From Mariniphaga sp. (GTDB taxonomy: Bacteria; Bacteroidota; Bacteroidia; Bacteroidales; Prolixibacteraceae): a stretch of 35,222 nucleotides of DNA. Where the stretch lies: positions 1-35,222 of the forward strand of contig JAAFHB010000025.1 of assembly GCA_010906965.1 (NCBI GenBank). Reading direction: 5' to 3'. A program made the translations under genes and the position numbers. Shown one piece after another: positions 1 to 8,077 of this stretch (position 1 is its first letter; each line of letters begins with the position of its first letter). The notes under the pieces were generated by a model, which was not told the origin of the DNA, made no database searches, and was given only the letters and a program-made list of their open reading frames with translations.

Positions 1-513
1 TGGTCGAAGTGAACCCAGAAATAAAAAACCCAAACGAACTTACTCGATGAACTACAAACCTTTATGAACAATCATTAACTAAACGACATTGATTCCCGAA
101 TTCGTATTATTTGAAATTACTCCAAATTGATTTTTGGAAAACTGAAGCAGAAACCCACCTTCGCCAATATTAAGATATTAAACCACAAGGACCACAAAGT
201 ATTGCACAAAGGAACACAAAGTTAAAAGGCTCGTTTAACTGACTTTTCAGATCGCCTCTGTCCATCTGGAGTTGAAAACCTTTTTATAATTCTGCCATGA
301 TTGAAATGGTTCTTTGTGAAACTTCTTGTAATAAATTGTTTCAAAATGCGATTGGAAATCGCATGACCCTGGGTTCCGCGATTTCCAATCGCATGTCATC
401 GAACCATATTTATTATAAGCAATTTAAGATGCAGCGCATCCTAAATATACAATACTGAAAATGATTGTTTTTCAAACATTAAGATTGTAATACCTCTGTA
501 ATTAATCGTTAAA
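1..513. other. Non-coding, repeat-rich stretch
   Basis: No convincing gene in either strand. The stretch holds a CACAAAG-type repeat around 185-225 (ACCACAAAG and AACACAAAG copies), a perfect 17-bp inverted repeat at 346-394, and a smaller hairpin at 423-445 (TTTAAGATGC with GCATCCTAAA, loop AGC, one mismatch). It lies downstream of the leftward GH65 gene, and no clear T-tailed terminator was found. Confidence 0.6.
346..394. repeat. REPIN-like 17-bp perfect inverted repeat
   Basis: ATGCGATTGGAAATCGC at 346-362 is the exact reverse complement of 378-394, with a 15-nt loop that contains ACCC/GGGT. Each arm is itself nearly palindromic (GCGATT-GGA-AATCGC), so the unit can fold as one long hairpin or two short ones, as paired REP elements do. 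No T tract follows, so it is not an obvious terminator. Family membership is inferred from shape only. Confidence 0.7.
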
Positions 514-2547
514 TTACTTTTTATTAACCTCGAAAGTTTTCTTTAACGGCCCTACACCCTTTATTGTCAGTGATTTCCACTCTTTCGGAAGTACCGGATT
601 CTGCTGAATGATTCCATTCTCCGTAAAATGTAATCCGGCAAAACCAAACAAAATGGTTTGTAACATACCTCCGGCACCTGTTGCAAAATAAGGGTTATTA
701 CTTGTTGCCGATTCTGCGAGAGCGCCAAACGGAGGTCGTTTATTCGGTTGATAACTGCTTTTAAATAAGCGATAAGCATTTTCTGCATCTCCCAGTCGGG
801 CATAAATAACCGCGAATACAGATTTCCCCATTGCAGGTCCCTCTTCTGCAAGCTTAGGTTCATAATACCGCAGATCTTTGAGCAGTGTCTCCTTGTTGTT
901 TACTATATTTAGCGGATAGGCTAATAAGTTAACATCTGCTTGTTTTATCCTGTCGCCTTTATATTTACTGTGCTCCATGGTTGTGCCATCCGGAAATTTG
1001 TGAATTTTGATTTTATTCGCAACGATTTCCCATTCTGCCTCCGGTTTATAGTTTAACTCTTTTGCTGCCAGACCTGCAAATTGCAAAGCAGTAATAGCAG
1101 AACCATTTGTAAATGCATTGTCATCCACATTTGGTGCGAATTCATTGGCTCCCACAACATTTTTGATTGAATAACTTCCATCTGAATTTTTAGTGGCTCG
1201 ACTGACCCAATAATCAGCGACTTCTTTCAACATTGGATAACCCCTTTCGGCTAACCATCGTTTATCTTTCGTCACCCGGTAATAGTTCCAGAAGGCAATG
1301 GCCACATCCGCCGTAATATGATGTTCAAATGTGCCGGTCAGCGCCCATGCAGGAGTTGCTTCTTCGCCTGTGTCATCACTTTCCCAGGGAAACATGGCTC
1401 CTTTGTAGCCAAAATTCATTGCCTTGCGTTTGGCAATATCCAATCTGTCGGATCTGTAATTTACAAGAGACCTTGCGATATCCTGATTTAAAACCAATAG
1501 CGGAGGAAACATCCATAATTCTGTATCCCAAAAGATATGACCATTATAATTCTGTGACGATAATCCCATTGGGGCAATGCTCAAATCTGAATCGCCCCGA
1601 CCAAATGAATAGAGGTGATAGAGTGCCAAACGTACATCCTGCTGTGTTTGCAAATCTCCTTCAATGATGATATCTCCTTCCCAAAGCGATGCCCAAAGTG
1701 CCTTGTGTTGATTTAACAGGTCTGAACCCGGTGTCAGCAGATTAAAAATAACAAATCGTTCCGATTCAGATTGAGGATCGAAGAAATCCTGTGTCGAACA
1801 TTCAGCTGCTGTCCAGGCGAATCGGAGAGAAGTACCCTTTTCTATTTCTTTTTTAAACGATAACCGATTGTCATATTCCGAAACTTTACCTTGTTTCAGT
1901 TCTGGTCGTTGATTTTCTCTGGTAGAATTAATATCATGCCAGATAAAAGTTGCAGATGTGGCTACGGTATGTCTGCCCAGCCGACTTTTTGCAACTGTTT
2001 GTAGAATAGGCATTGTAGTTTCCAAATCTTTTAATATTCTGAAAGTGCTTACCGGGTTTTGATATTCAGCCGGGGTTTCAATTTTTCCGGTTACTTTTAC
2101 TTCAATTGTTTCTTTTGCATCAATTTTCACATCGATATATCCGGTATATGGCACATTGCGTAGTGCATAGATCGTATAAGATATTTTCGTATCCTTAAAC
2201 GTGAACGATGTGATGAGCCCTGCTTCTTTCATATTCAGGGTTTGTTTCCAGTTGGTAATATTGGATGCTGAAATCTTCTCTCCGTTGATCTCCATTTCAA
2301 GATTTCCGAAATTCATTCCAAACAGTATTTTACTTACTCCTAACGGTGATTCCTTATCGTAAACATTGTTTAAAATGATCTGAGACGCCTTGAATGGTTC
2401 TGAAGAGGGTAGAATCCCGATTCGGCCATTTGCTACAACAATGCCAGTGTAATTACTTGTGTCAGTGGTTGAAATATTCCACCCGTCATTTTGGCCAATT
2501 ACAGTTGTGGATATTAAAGATAGAATTACGAGGAAAATTTTTTTCAT
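514..2547 (-). CDS. Secreted GH65-family glycoside hydrolase (kojibiose hydrolase-like)
   Basis: Predicted exported alpha-glucoside hydrolase of family GH65. The start is the Met whose N-terminus is a signal peptide (MKKIFLVILSLISTTVIGQ); the open frame extends 11 codons further upstream without leader character. The protein is 677 residues. An N-terminal beta-sandwich is followed by an (alpha/alpha)6 barrel carrying HIFWDTELW (near 337) and PWESDDTGEE (near 387). The likely general acid is Glu469 in GANEFAPNVDD. A second acid, Glu612 in ALAESATSNN, sits where hydrolases rather than phosphorylases place the general base. Both positions, and the length, match what I recall of the Flavobacterium johnsoniae kojibiose hydrolase. 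The substrate (kojibiose or another alpha-1,2/1,1-glucoside) is inference. The gene stands alone, divergent from the YkgJ-type gene, with its own -7 box at 2634-2641. Confidence 0.85.
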   Translation of the reverse strand: MKKIFLVILSLISTTVIGQNDGWNISTTDTSNYTGIVVANGRIGILPSSEPFKASQIILNNVYDKESPLGVSKILFGMNFGNLEMEINGEKISASNITNWKQTLNMKEAGLITSFTFKDTKISYTIYALRNVPYTGYIDVKIDAKETIEVKVTGKIETPAEYQNPVSTFRILKDLETTMPILQTVAKSRLGRHTVATSATFIWHDINSTRENQRPELKQGKVSEYDNRLSFKKEIEKGTSLRFAWTAAECSTQDFFDPQSESERFVIFNLLTPGSDLLNQHKALWASLWEGDIIIEGDLQTQQDVRLALYHLYSFGRGDSDLSIAPMGLSSQNYNGHIFWDTELWMFPPLLVLNQDIARSLVNYRSDRLDIAKRKAMNFGYKGAMFPWESDDTGEEATPAWALTGTFEHHITADVAIAFWNYYRVTKDKRWLAERGYPMLKEVADYWVSRATKNSDGSYSIKNVVGANEFAPNVDDNAFTNGSAITALQFAGLAAKELNYKPEAEWEIVANKIKIHKFPDGTTMEHSKYKGDRIKQADVNLLAYPLNIVNNKETLLKDLRYYEPKLAEEGPAMGKSVFAVIYARLGDAENAYRLFKSSYQPNKRPPFGALAESATSNNPYFATGAGGMLQTILFGFAGLHFTENGIIQQNPVLPKEWKSLTIKGVGPLKKTFEVNKK

Positions 2548-2633
2548 TTTATTTAATTCTTTAAGGTACGACAATCTCACACGTATTTTTCAGCATCATT
2601 CGGAAACAGGAAGAAAATAATACTTAACTATAA

Positions 2634-2641
2634 CAAAAATA
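2634..2641 (-). promoter_or_regulatory. -7 promoter box of the GH65 gene
   Basis: Minus strand reads TATTTTTG, matching Bacteroidota TAnnTTTG. It lies 87 nt upstream of the chosen start. No clear -33 TTG is seen. Confidence 0.5.
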
Positions 2642-2753
2642 ATGATTGTTTTCTTATGAAGCTCATTTTATTGATCTATTTGTTAATTTTTTTTTAGTCA
2701 GTCCAGTCTTATACTTTGAACAATTAGTTTTTCCCTTCTCTGTCTGAATTCGC

Positions 2754-2761
2754 TACCTTTG
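2754..2761 (+). promoter_or_regulatory. -7 promoter box of the YkgJ-type gene
   Basis: TACCTTTG matches TAnnTTTG, 23 nt before the ATG at 2785. A T-rich stretch (2727-2732) sits about 22 nt upstream, where a -33 element is expected. Confidence 0.6.
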
Positions 2762-2784
2762 CCGCCTATTCGTAAATAAGAACT

Positions 2785-3318
2785 ATGGACCAGTCGGATA
2801 AAGATACTTTTGTCCCTTATTACCAGTTGCGTACAGAGATTGATGCGTTGAGTGAATCGCTTGAAAAACAGCATCAGAAACATCTTAATTGTAAGAAAGG
2901 ATGTGATCTGTGTTGTATGGCAATTTCAGTTTTCCCTGTTGAGTTTTACGCTATCAAAGCAGAATTTGACAAGAAACCGGTTGCTGAATTGCCTGTTCCC
3001 CAAAACGATGAAGATTGCCGGTTTCTGGTTGATCACAGTTGCGCGATTTACCTGTCAAGACCTGTGATCTGCCGCACACATGGTTTGCCATTGCTGTATA
3101 TGAGTCTGGATGGTGATGATTATGAGTTGTCGTGTTGCGAATTGAATTTCACAGATTTTGATTTTGAAGATTTTGATGAGGAAAATACTTACCCAATGGA
3201 CAGGATTAACAGCATACTCTACCAGATCAATAAAAAATTTGTGGCCGGTTTCGAAAATGGAAGGTATTCCGAAACAGACAGGATACCGCTTGCAGACTTA
3301 TTCGGTTCTGGCTTTTAG
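2785..3318 (+). CDS. YkgJ-family cysteine-cluster protein
   Basis: A 177-residue soluble protein with the Zn/Fe-chelating cysteine pattern of the YkgJ family (CxxxCxxCC type). The cluster is Cys36, Cys40, Cys43-Cys44 (NCKKGCDLCC), followed by Cys78, Cys86 (HSCAIYLSRP), Cys97 (ICRTHG) and a late Cys116-Cys117 pair. The RPxxCRxxG context is the family's second conserved block. An acidic Asp/Glu/Phe-rich segment follows (about residues 120-133). The biochemical role is not established for this family; metal binding is the safe statement. The ATG follows a good -7 box closely. The gene is monocistronic, followed by a 373-nt non-coding stretch. Confidence 0.75.
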   Translation: MDQSDKDTFVPYYQLRTEIDALSESLEKQHQKHLNCKKGCDLCCMAISVFPVEFYAIKAEFDKKPVAELPVPQNDEDCRFLVDHSCAIYLSRPVICRTHGLPLLYMSLDGDDYELSCCELNFTDFDFEDFDEENTYPMDRINSILYQINKKFVAGFENGRYSETDRIPLADLFGSGF

Positions 3319-3358
3319 AAAGATGCTTCTGGCAATTAGCGGCTTGCAACTGGCTTCC

Positions 3359-3525
3359 ATGAATTGCCACATGGCTTTAGCCTGTGGACCTTATATTTAA
3401 AATTCAAAATGGCTTTAGCCAAACTATTAAAGATCAAAATAAATCTGTTAGTTGATGAAGATTTTGGCTAAAGCTATATGGAAATTGAAATTTAATCCCT
3501 CGAGCTAAAGCAGGAGGCAATTCAT
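3359..3525. repeat. Nested inverted-repeat element with four GGCTTTAGC cores
   Basis: ATGAATTGCC at 3359-3368 pairs with GGCAATTCAT at 3516-3525. Between them are two forward GGCTTTAGC cores (3373-3381, 3411-3419) and two reverse GCTAAAGC cores (3468-3474, 3504-3511). The roughly 25-bp terminal arms are imperfect. The element carries no ORF. It resembles a non-autonomous REP/MITE-like intergenic element; mobility is inference. The rest of 3319-3691 holds only the fumarase promoter. Confidence 0.6.
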
Positions 3526-3610
3526 TCGACAATGACAGCAAAATCAAACTTTTGAACATTAACAGACTATTAAATTCTTTCTTTTCACCCTCTCTCTGCA
3601 ACTTTTTACG

Positions 3611-3618
3611 TATTTTTG
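3611..3618 (+). promoter_or_regulatory. -7 promoter box of the fumarase gene
   Basis: TATTTTTG matches TAnnTTTG, 73 nt before the fumarase ATG, implying a leader of about 65-70 nt. No confident -33 element. Confidence 0.5.
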
Positions 3619-3691
3619 CTTTTGATTACAGAATGAATGATCTTTAAAATGAATTGTTTATCGTATTAATAATCATAAAGATATTTTAATC

Positions 3692-5299
3692 ATGTCAGAA
3701 TTTATTTATCAAAAACCTTTCCCGATTAAGAAAGACACCACTAAGTACAGGTTACTGACCAAAGATTTTGTTTCGACGATTGAAGTTGAAGGTCGTAAGA
3801 TTCTCAAAGTGGCACCCGAAGGACTTGAGCTGTTAGCCAAAGAGGGTTTTGCTGATGTCTCGTTTTATTTACGGGAAGCTCATCTCGAAAAACTGGCATC
3901 CATCCTGAAGGATAAGGAAGCAAGCGACAACGATATCTTTGTGGCTTACACAATGTTGTTGAACCAGGTTGTTTCGGCCGAAGGTGAATTACCAACTTGT
4001 CAGGATACCGGGACAGCAATCGTCCTTGGAAAAAAAGGTGAGAATGTGTGGACCGGCAGTGATGATGCAAAATCGCTTTCGAAAGGGATTTACGAAACAT
4101 ACCGCGATCGTAACCTTCGTTATTCACAGGTTGTTCCGTATACAATGTTTGATGAGAAAAACACAGGCTCGAACCTTCCTGCTCAGATTGATATTTACGC
4201 AACAGAAGGAAACACTTACGAATTTCTGTTTGTTACCAAAGGTGGTGGATCTGCGAATAAGACTTTCCTTTATCAGCAGACCAAATCTTTACTAAATGAA
4301 GAGAGTTTATCCAAATTTGTCAAAGAAAAGATCAAAGATTTGGGAACATCTGCCTGTCCTCCTTACCATCTGGCGATTGTGATTGGCGGCACTTCTGCCG
4401 AATCGAACCTGTCGACTGTAAAGAAGGCATCAACGGGTTATTTAGATCACCTTCCTACCGAAGGAAACGAAGGCGGACAAGCTTTCCGCGACCTGGAATG
4501 GGAAAAGAAAATCACGAAGATTTGCCAGGACAGTGCAATAGGAGCACAGTTTGGCGGAAAATATTTCGTTCATGATGTTAAGGTGGTTCGTTTACCACGC
4601 CATGCTGCTTCATGTCCGGTTGGAATAGGGGTAAGTTGCAGTGCTGACCGTAATATCAAAGCAAAAATTACGGAAGACGGTATCTTTCTCGAAGAACTGG
4701 AACGCAATCCTGCACGGTTCCTTCCGAAAGAGGCACCATTTATGCAGCCTGCGGTAGATATTGATCTTGACCAGCCAATGGATGAAGTTCGTAAAGAACT
4801 CTCGAAATATCCTGTTAAAACAAGGTTAAACCTCAGGGGAACATTGGTCGTTGCACGTGATATTGCACATGCCCGCATTAAAGCGATGATCGATGCCGGT
4901 GAGCCAATGCCCGAATACTTCAAAAAGCACCCGGTTTATTATGCAGGTCCTGCGAAAACACCAAAAGGAATGGCATCGGGTAGTTTTGGTCCTACAACAG
5001 CTGGCCGGATGGATAGTTATGTCGATCTTTTCCAAAGTCTCGGAGGATCATTGATTATGCTTGCAAAAGGTAATCGTTCGATACAGGTGACCGATGCCTG
5101 TAAAAATCATGGTGGTTTCTACCTTGGTTCTATTGGAGGCCCGGCTGCTATCCTTGCAAAGGACAGTATTAAGTCAGTGAAGGTTATTGATTTTGAAGAA
5201 TTGGGTATGGAAGCTGTCCGCGAGATCTATGTTGAGAATTTCCCGGCATTTATTATCGTCGATGACAAGGGTAATGATTTCTTTGCGGAGTTGAAATAG
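3692..5299 (+). CDS. fum: Fumarate hydratase, class I (iron-sulfur)
   Basis: Reversible hydration of fumarate to (S)-malate in the TCA cycle; cytosolic, oxygen-sensitive [4Fe-4S] enzyme. The protein is 535 residues, close to FumA/FumB length (about 548), with the N-terminal catalytic and C-terminal beta domains fused in one chain. Likely cluster ligands are Cys103 ([10 protein letters not shown]), Cys222 (TSACPPYH) and Cys308 or Cys314 ([15 protein letters not shown]), matching the spacing of Cys105/224/318 in E. coli FumA. The C-terminal part has [13 protein letters not shown] and [13 protein letters not shown], typical of the family. A class I tartrate dehydratase is the main alternative, but a single long chain favours fumarase. 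The gene is monocistronic and ends before a strong terminator. Confidence 0.93.
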   Translation: MSEFIYQKPFPIKKDTTKYRLLTKDFVSTIEVEGRKILKVAPEGLELLAKEGFADVSFYLREAHLEKLASILKDKEASDNDIFVAYTMLLNQVVSAEGELPTCQDTGTAIVLGKKGENVWTGSDDAKSLSKGIYETYRDRNLRYSQVVPYTMFDEKNTGSNLPAQIDIYATEGNTYEFLFVTKGGGSANKTFLYQQTKSLLNEESLSKFVKEKIKDLGTSACPPYHLAIVIGGTSAESNLSTVKKASTGYLDHLPTEGNEGGQAFRDLEWEKKITKICQDSAIGAQFGGKYFVHDVKVVRLPRHAASCPVGIGVSCSADRNIKAKITEDGIFLEELERNPARFLPKEAPFMQPAVDIDLDQPMDEVRKELSKYPVKTRLNLRGTLVVARDIAHARIKAMIDAGEPMPEYFKKHPVYYAGPAKTPKGMASGSFGPTTAGRMDSYVDLFQSLGGSLIMLAKGNRSIQVTDACKNHGGFYLGSIGGPAAILAKDSIKSVKVIDFEELGMEAVREIYVENFPAFIIVDDKGNDFFAELK

Positions 5300-5420
5300 A
5301 AGTAATTTGACAATTAGACAATTTGACAATTCGGCGATTCAAAAATGAGAAGGGGAGAATTGCACGACTTCACGATTCTCTATCCCTGAATTCGTTTAAA
5401 TGGTATAGGTGAATATAAAG

Positions 5421-5460
5421 AAGGCCGTTTCAAAGTTAAATTTGAGACGGCCTTTTGTTT
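5421..5460 (+). terminator. Rho-independent terminator of the fumarase gene
   Basis: A 14-bp stem (AAGGCCGTTTCAAA / TTTGAGACGGCCTT, one G-U pair), 6-nt loop GTTAAA, followed by TTGTTT. Confidence 0.85.
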
Positions 5461-5589
5461 GCTTAAAATATTTTAATGAAATCGTTTGGTTTTCATATAG
5501 ATGAATGATAATACCATATGGCCAAAATTGTCTATTTCCCATATTCTGTTTTCAAACCTGTAGAATACCTCCAAAGTGAGGATTGAAAA

Positions 5590-5706
5590 GTGCCGTCAGG
5601 CACTGTATATCGGTAGAACAGATCCGACACCGTCTCTACCGTCCCATCCGGGACGGAACAATTTGTTGCATGTATTTGCTACCTATATTGAATCCCTAAA
5701 GGGATT
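5590..5706. repeat. Composite four-hairpin intergenic element
   Basis: Successive hairpins: GTGCC-GTCA-GGCAC (5590-5603); CGGTAGA (5611-5617) with TCTACCG (5635-5641); CCGTCCC-ATCC-GGGACGG (5639-5656), which shares three bases with the previous stem; and AATCCC-TAAA-GGGATT (5691-5706). Three have 4-nt loops. I recall a similar dispersed element (GTCCCnnnnGGGAC plus a CGGTAGA block) from Bacteroidales genomes. Function unknown. Confidence 0.65.
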
Positions 5707-5737
5707 TATCATGGATTCAAATGAGAAACAAGCCCAA

Positions 5738-5766
5738 AAAAAAGATGCTACCTTTACAGGAGCATC
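5738..5766 (-). terminator. Rho-independent terminator of argS
   Basis: GATGCT at 5744-5749 pairs with AGCATC at 5761-5766, extended by CCT/AGG around a bulged A. On the minus strand it is followed by a run of T residues, correct for argS. The plus side also has TCTTTTT, so it may work in both directions. Confidence 0.8.
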
Positions 5767-5824
5767 CTCTTTTTAATGTTTATTTATGGGGAATCAGTAA
5801 TCGAATTGAAACAATGAAATTCAA

Positions 5825-7609
5825 TTACATCCTTTCCGGAACTTCAATACCCAGCAATGAAAAGCCATTTTTGATGGTCTGACCGATTGTTTTTGCCAGC
5901 AGTAACCTGAACTTACGAATATCTTCATCCGGCTCATTCATAATCGTGATATCGTGATAGAATTGGTTGAACTCTTTCACAAGTTCATATACGAAATTGG
6001 CAACAAGCGCAGGACTGTGGTTCTCTCCGGCCTCTTTCACAGCGTCGGGGAATCCGCTTAAGGTTTTAATCAGCGCACTTTCCTTGTCATTAAGGGTGAT
6101 TTCGGGAACCTGTTGCGGGATTACAATACCAGCATCGGCAGCTTTGCGTAAAACGCTCTGAATCCTCGCATATGTGTATTGGATAAACGGTCCTGTATTT
6201 CCATTAAAATCAATCGATTCTTCAGGATTAAACATCATCGTCTTTTTCGGATCGACTTTAAGTATAAAGTACTTAAGTGCTCCGAGTGCCACCGTATGAT
6301 AGATCTTCTCTTTTTCCACATCCGTATAACCATCGAGCTTTCCAAGTTCTTCGGAGACTTTGCGGGCAACATCAATCATGCCGGCAACTAAATCATCTGC
6401 ATCAACTACGGTTCCTTCACGCGATTTCATCCTTCCCTGTGGCAATTCGACCATTCCGTAAGAGAAATGATAGAGATCTTTACCCCATTTATAGCCTAAT
6501 TTGTCAAGAAGAAGTGACAATACCTGAAAATGGTAGTTTTGCTCATTCCCAACGACATAAATCATGTGATCGATCGGGAAATCAATGTAACGTATTTTGG
6601 CAGTGCCGATGTCCTGCGTCATATAAACCGATGTTCCATCGGAGCGCAAAAGAATTTTTCGGTCGAGACCGTCTTTTTCAAGATTGGCCCACACGGAAGA
6701 GTCGTCCATCTGTTCAAAGATGCCCTCTTGTACGCCACGAAGTACTTCGTCACGGCCAACAGTGTAAGTGTTTGACTCGTAGTAGATTTTATCAAAGTCA
6801 ACGCCCAGTGTTTTGTAAGTCTCATCAAATCCTTTATAAACCCAATTGTTCATCCGTTGCCACAGATCGCGTGTTTCGGGATCGTTGGCCTCCCATTTCC
6901 GGAGCATTTCGCGGGCTTCGTTGATGATGGGCGATTTCTCCTTAGCCTCATCTTCAGTTAATCCACTGGCAATTAAATCAGCTATTTCTGCTTTATAAAG
7001 CTGGTCGAATTTTACGTAATATTCGCCTACAAGATGATCCCCTTTTTTCCCTGATGATTCGGGTGTTTCGCCGTTACCCAGTTTTTGCCATGCAAGCATC
7101 GACTTGCAAATATGGATTCCCCTGTCGTTGACAATATTGGTTTTCACCACTTTATTGCCATTCGCTTTCATGATTTCGCTGATAGAAAAACCGAGCAGGT
7201 TGTTCCTGATATGTCCAAGATGAAGTGGCTTATTCGTGTTAGGGGAGGAGTACTCAATCATTACAAGCTCTGACTTTTCATCGGAGGTTTTAAATCCGTA
7301 TTTTTCATCATTGGCTGCAATGTTGAGCTGCTCGATCCAATAACTATTGTCAATCACAAGATTGAGAAACCCTTTTACAATATTGAAGGCGGTTATTACA
7401 GGTATCGATTTTACAAGATAGGTGCCAATTTCTTCGGCAGTAAGCTCAGCGGTCTTTTTTGAAAACCTCAGGAAGGGAAAAACCACGAGGGTTTTATCGC
7501 CCGTAAATTCCTTCCGCGTTGTTTGAACCTGCACCTGTTTTTCGTCAACGTCTTGTCCGTAAAGCTCTTTAATTGCTTCAATTACTTTATTCCTGATTAA
7601 GATTTCCAT
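5825..7609 (-). CDS. argS: Arginyl-tRNA synthetase
   Basis: Class I aminoacyl-tRNA synthetase charging tRNA-Arg (EC 6.1.1.19), cytosolic and essential. From the chosen Met (MEILIRNKVI) it is 594 residues, a normal length. An N-terminal Add-1 type tRNA-recognition domain comes first, then the HIGH signature HLGH (residues 130-133, in NKPLHLGHIRNN), then the KMSKS-equivalent MKSRE (about 394-398), and the C-terminal DALR anticodon-binding domain ending in GIEVPERM. The open frame extends 10 codons upstream, but that part would overlap the -7 box at 7637-7644, so the internal ATG is preferred. Convergent with fumarase and closed by its own terminator. Confidence 0.97.
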   Translation of the reverse strand: MEILIRNKVIEAIKELYGQDVDEKQVQVQTTRKEFTGDKTLVVFPFLRFSKKTAELTAEEIGTYLVKSIPVITAFNIVKGFLNLVIDNSYWIEQLNIAANDEKYGFKTSDEKSELVMIEYSSPNTNKPLHLGHIRNNLLGFSISEIMKANGNKVVKTNIVNDRGIHICKSMLAWQKLGNGETPESSGKKGDHLVGEYYVKFDQLYKAEIADLIASGLTEDEAKEKSPIINEAREMLRKWEANDPETRDLWQRMNNWVYKGFDETYKTLGVDFDKIYYESNTYTVGRDEVLRGVQEGIFEQMDDSSVWANLEKDGLDRKILLRSDGTSVYMTQDIGTAKIRYIDFPIDHMIYVVGNEQNYHFQVLSLLLDKLGYKWGKDLYHFSYGMVELPQGRMKSREGTVVDADDLVAGMIDVARKVSEELGKLDGYTDVEKEKIYHTVALGALKYFILKVDPKKTMMFNPEESIDFNGNTGPFIQYTYARIQSVLRKAADAGIVIPQQVPEITLNDKESALIKTLSGFPDAVKEAGENHSPALVANFVYELVKEFNQFYHDITIMNEPDEDIRKFRLLLAKTIGQTIKNGFSLLGIEVPERM

Positions 7610-7636
7610 TACTTTTGTGTTGTCATTTTGAGAGCG

Positions 7637-7644
7637 CAAATATA
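7637..7644 (-). promoter_or_regulatory. -7 promoter box of argS
   Basis: Minus strand TATATTTG matches TAnnTTTG, 27 nt upstream of the argS ATG. No clear -33 box. Confidence 0.6.
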
Positions 7645-7708
7645 GAAAAATAGTCCCTATTTTTATTCGCGCAATCAGATTGCTTTATGTTTACTTAAAA
7701 AACAGGGT

Positions 7709-8029
7709 ATGCAAAAGAATATAATTGCCGGTCAGGAGGAACAAATTAACGCGATTATTGAGCGGATTTGTGAAATCGCAGGAAAATCACTGCCCGTTGG
7801 TGATACAATCGGAATGATCGGAAGGGTGATACATATGCGGGAGATTGGAACTGACGAGGTATCGGTACGGAAACAGATATCGGGTGTCACCGGAATAGGT
7901 TTCAACGACATCCGCATTGATGAAATACTTTTTGAAATCGAGGAACAACCTGAACAGAATACCTATTTGCCTTTCAATAACAGTCAGTTTGCTGATTTGA
8001 AATCGAAAATGGACAAAGAGGGGGAATAA
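7709..8029 (+). CDS. Small conserved-looking protein of unknown function
   Basis: A 106-residue soluble protein, not recognised. It has no signal peptide or membrane segment. A helical N-terminus (residues 1-25) is followed by a mixed region and an acidic C-terminus (FEIEEQPEQN, KMDKEGE). It is read divergently from argS with about 100 nt between starts. Normal codon use and an ATG after AAACAGGGT support a real gene. A simple A/T-rich direct repeat (ATGAATTATGAATT-like) follows its stop. Confidence 0.6.
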   Translation: MQKNIIAGQEEQINAIIERICEIAGKSLPVGDTIGMIGRVIHMREIGTDEVSVRKQISGVTGIGFNDIRIDEILFEIEEQPEQNTYLPFNNSQFADLKSKMDKEGE

Positions 8030-8077
8030 TTTATGAATTATGAATTTTGAATTATGATTTATGAATTTTTCATTCCT

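Larger units (their letters stand above)
5300..5824. other. Convergent intergenic region between fumarase and argS
   Basis: No gene is supported. The stretch contains three GACAATT direct repeats (about 5309-5332), the fumarase terminator, a multi-hairpin repeat (5590-5706) and the argS terminator. A 66-codon open frame at 5576-5776 runs across the hairpins and the terminator and is not a credible gene. Confidence 0.7.

Noticed and set aside
5576-5776. 66-codon plus-strand ORF
   Set aside because: It consists of hairpin elements and the argS terminator; no promoter and no protein-like composition.
6277-6924. Long plus-strand ORF (215 codons) inside argS
   Set aside because: It is an antisense shadow of the arginyl-tRNA synthetase gene; its Arg/His/Ser-rich composition is typical of reverse-frame artefacts.
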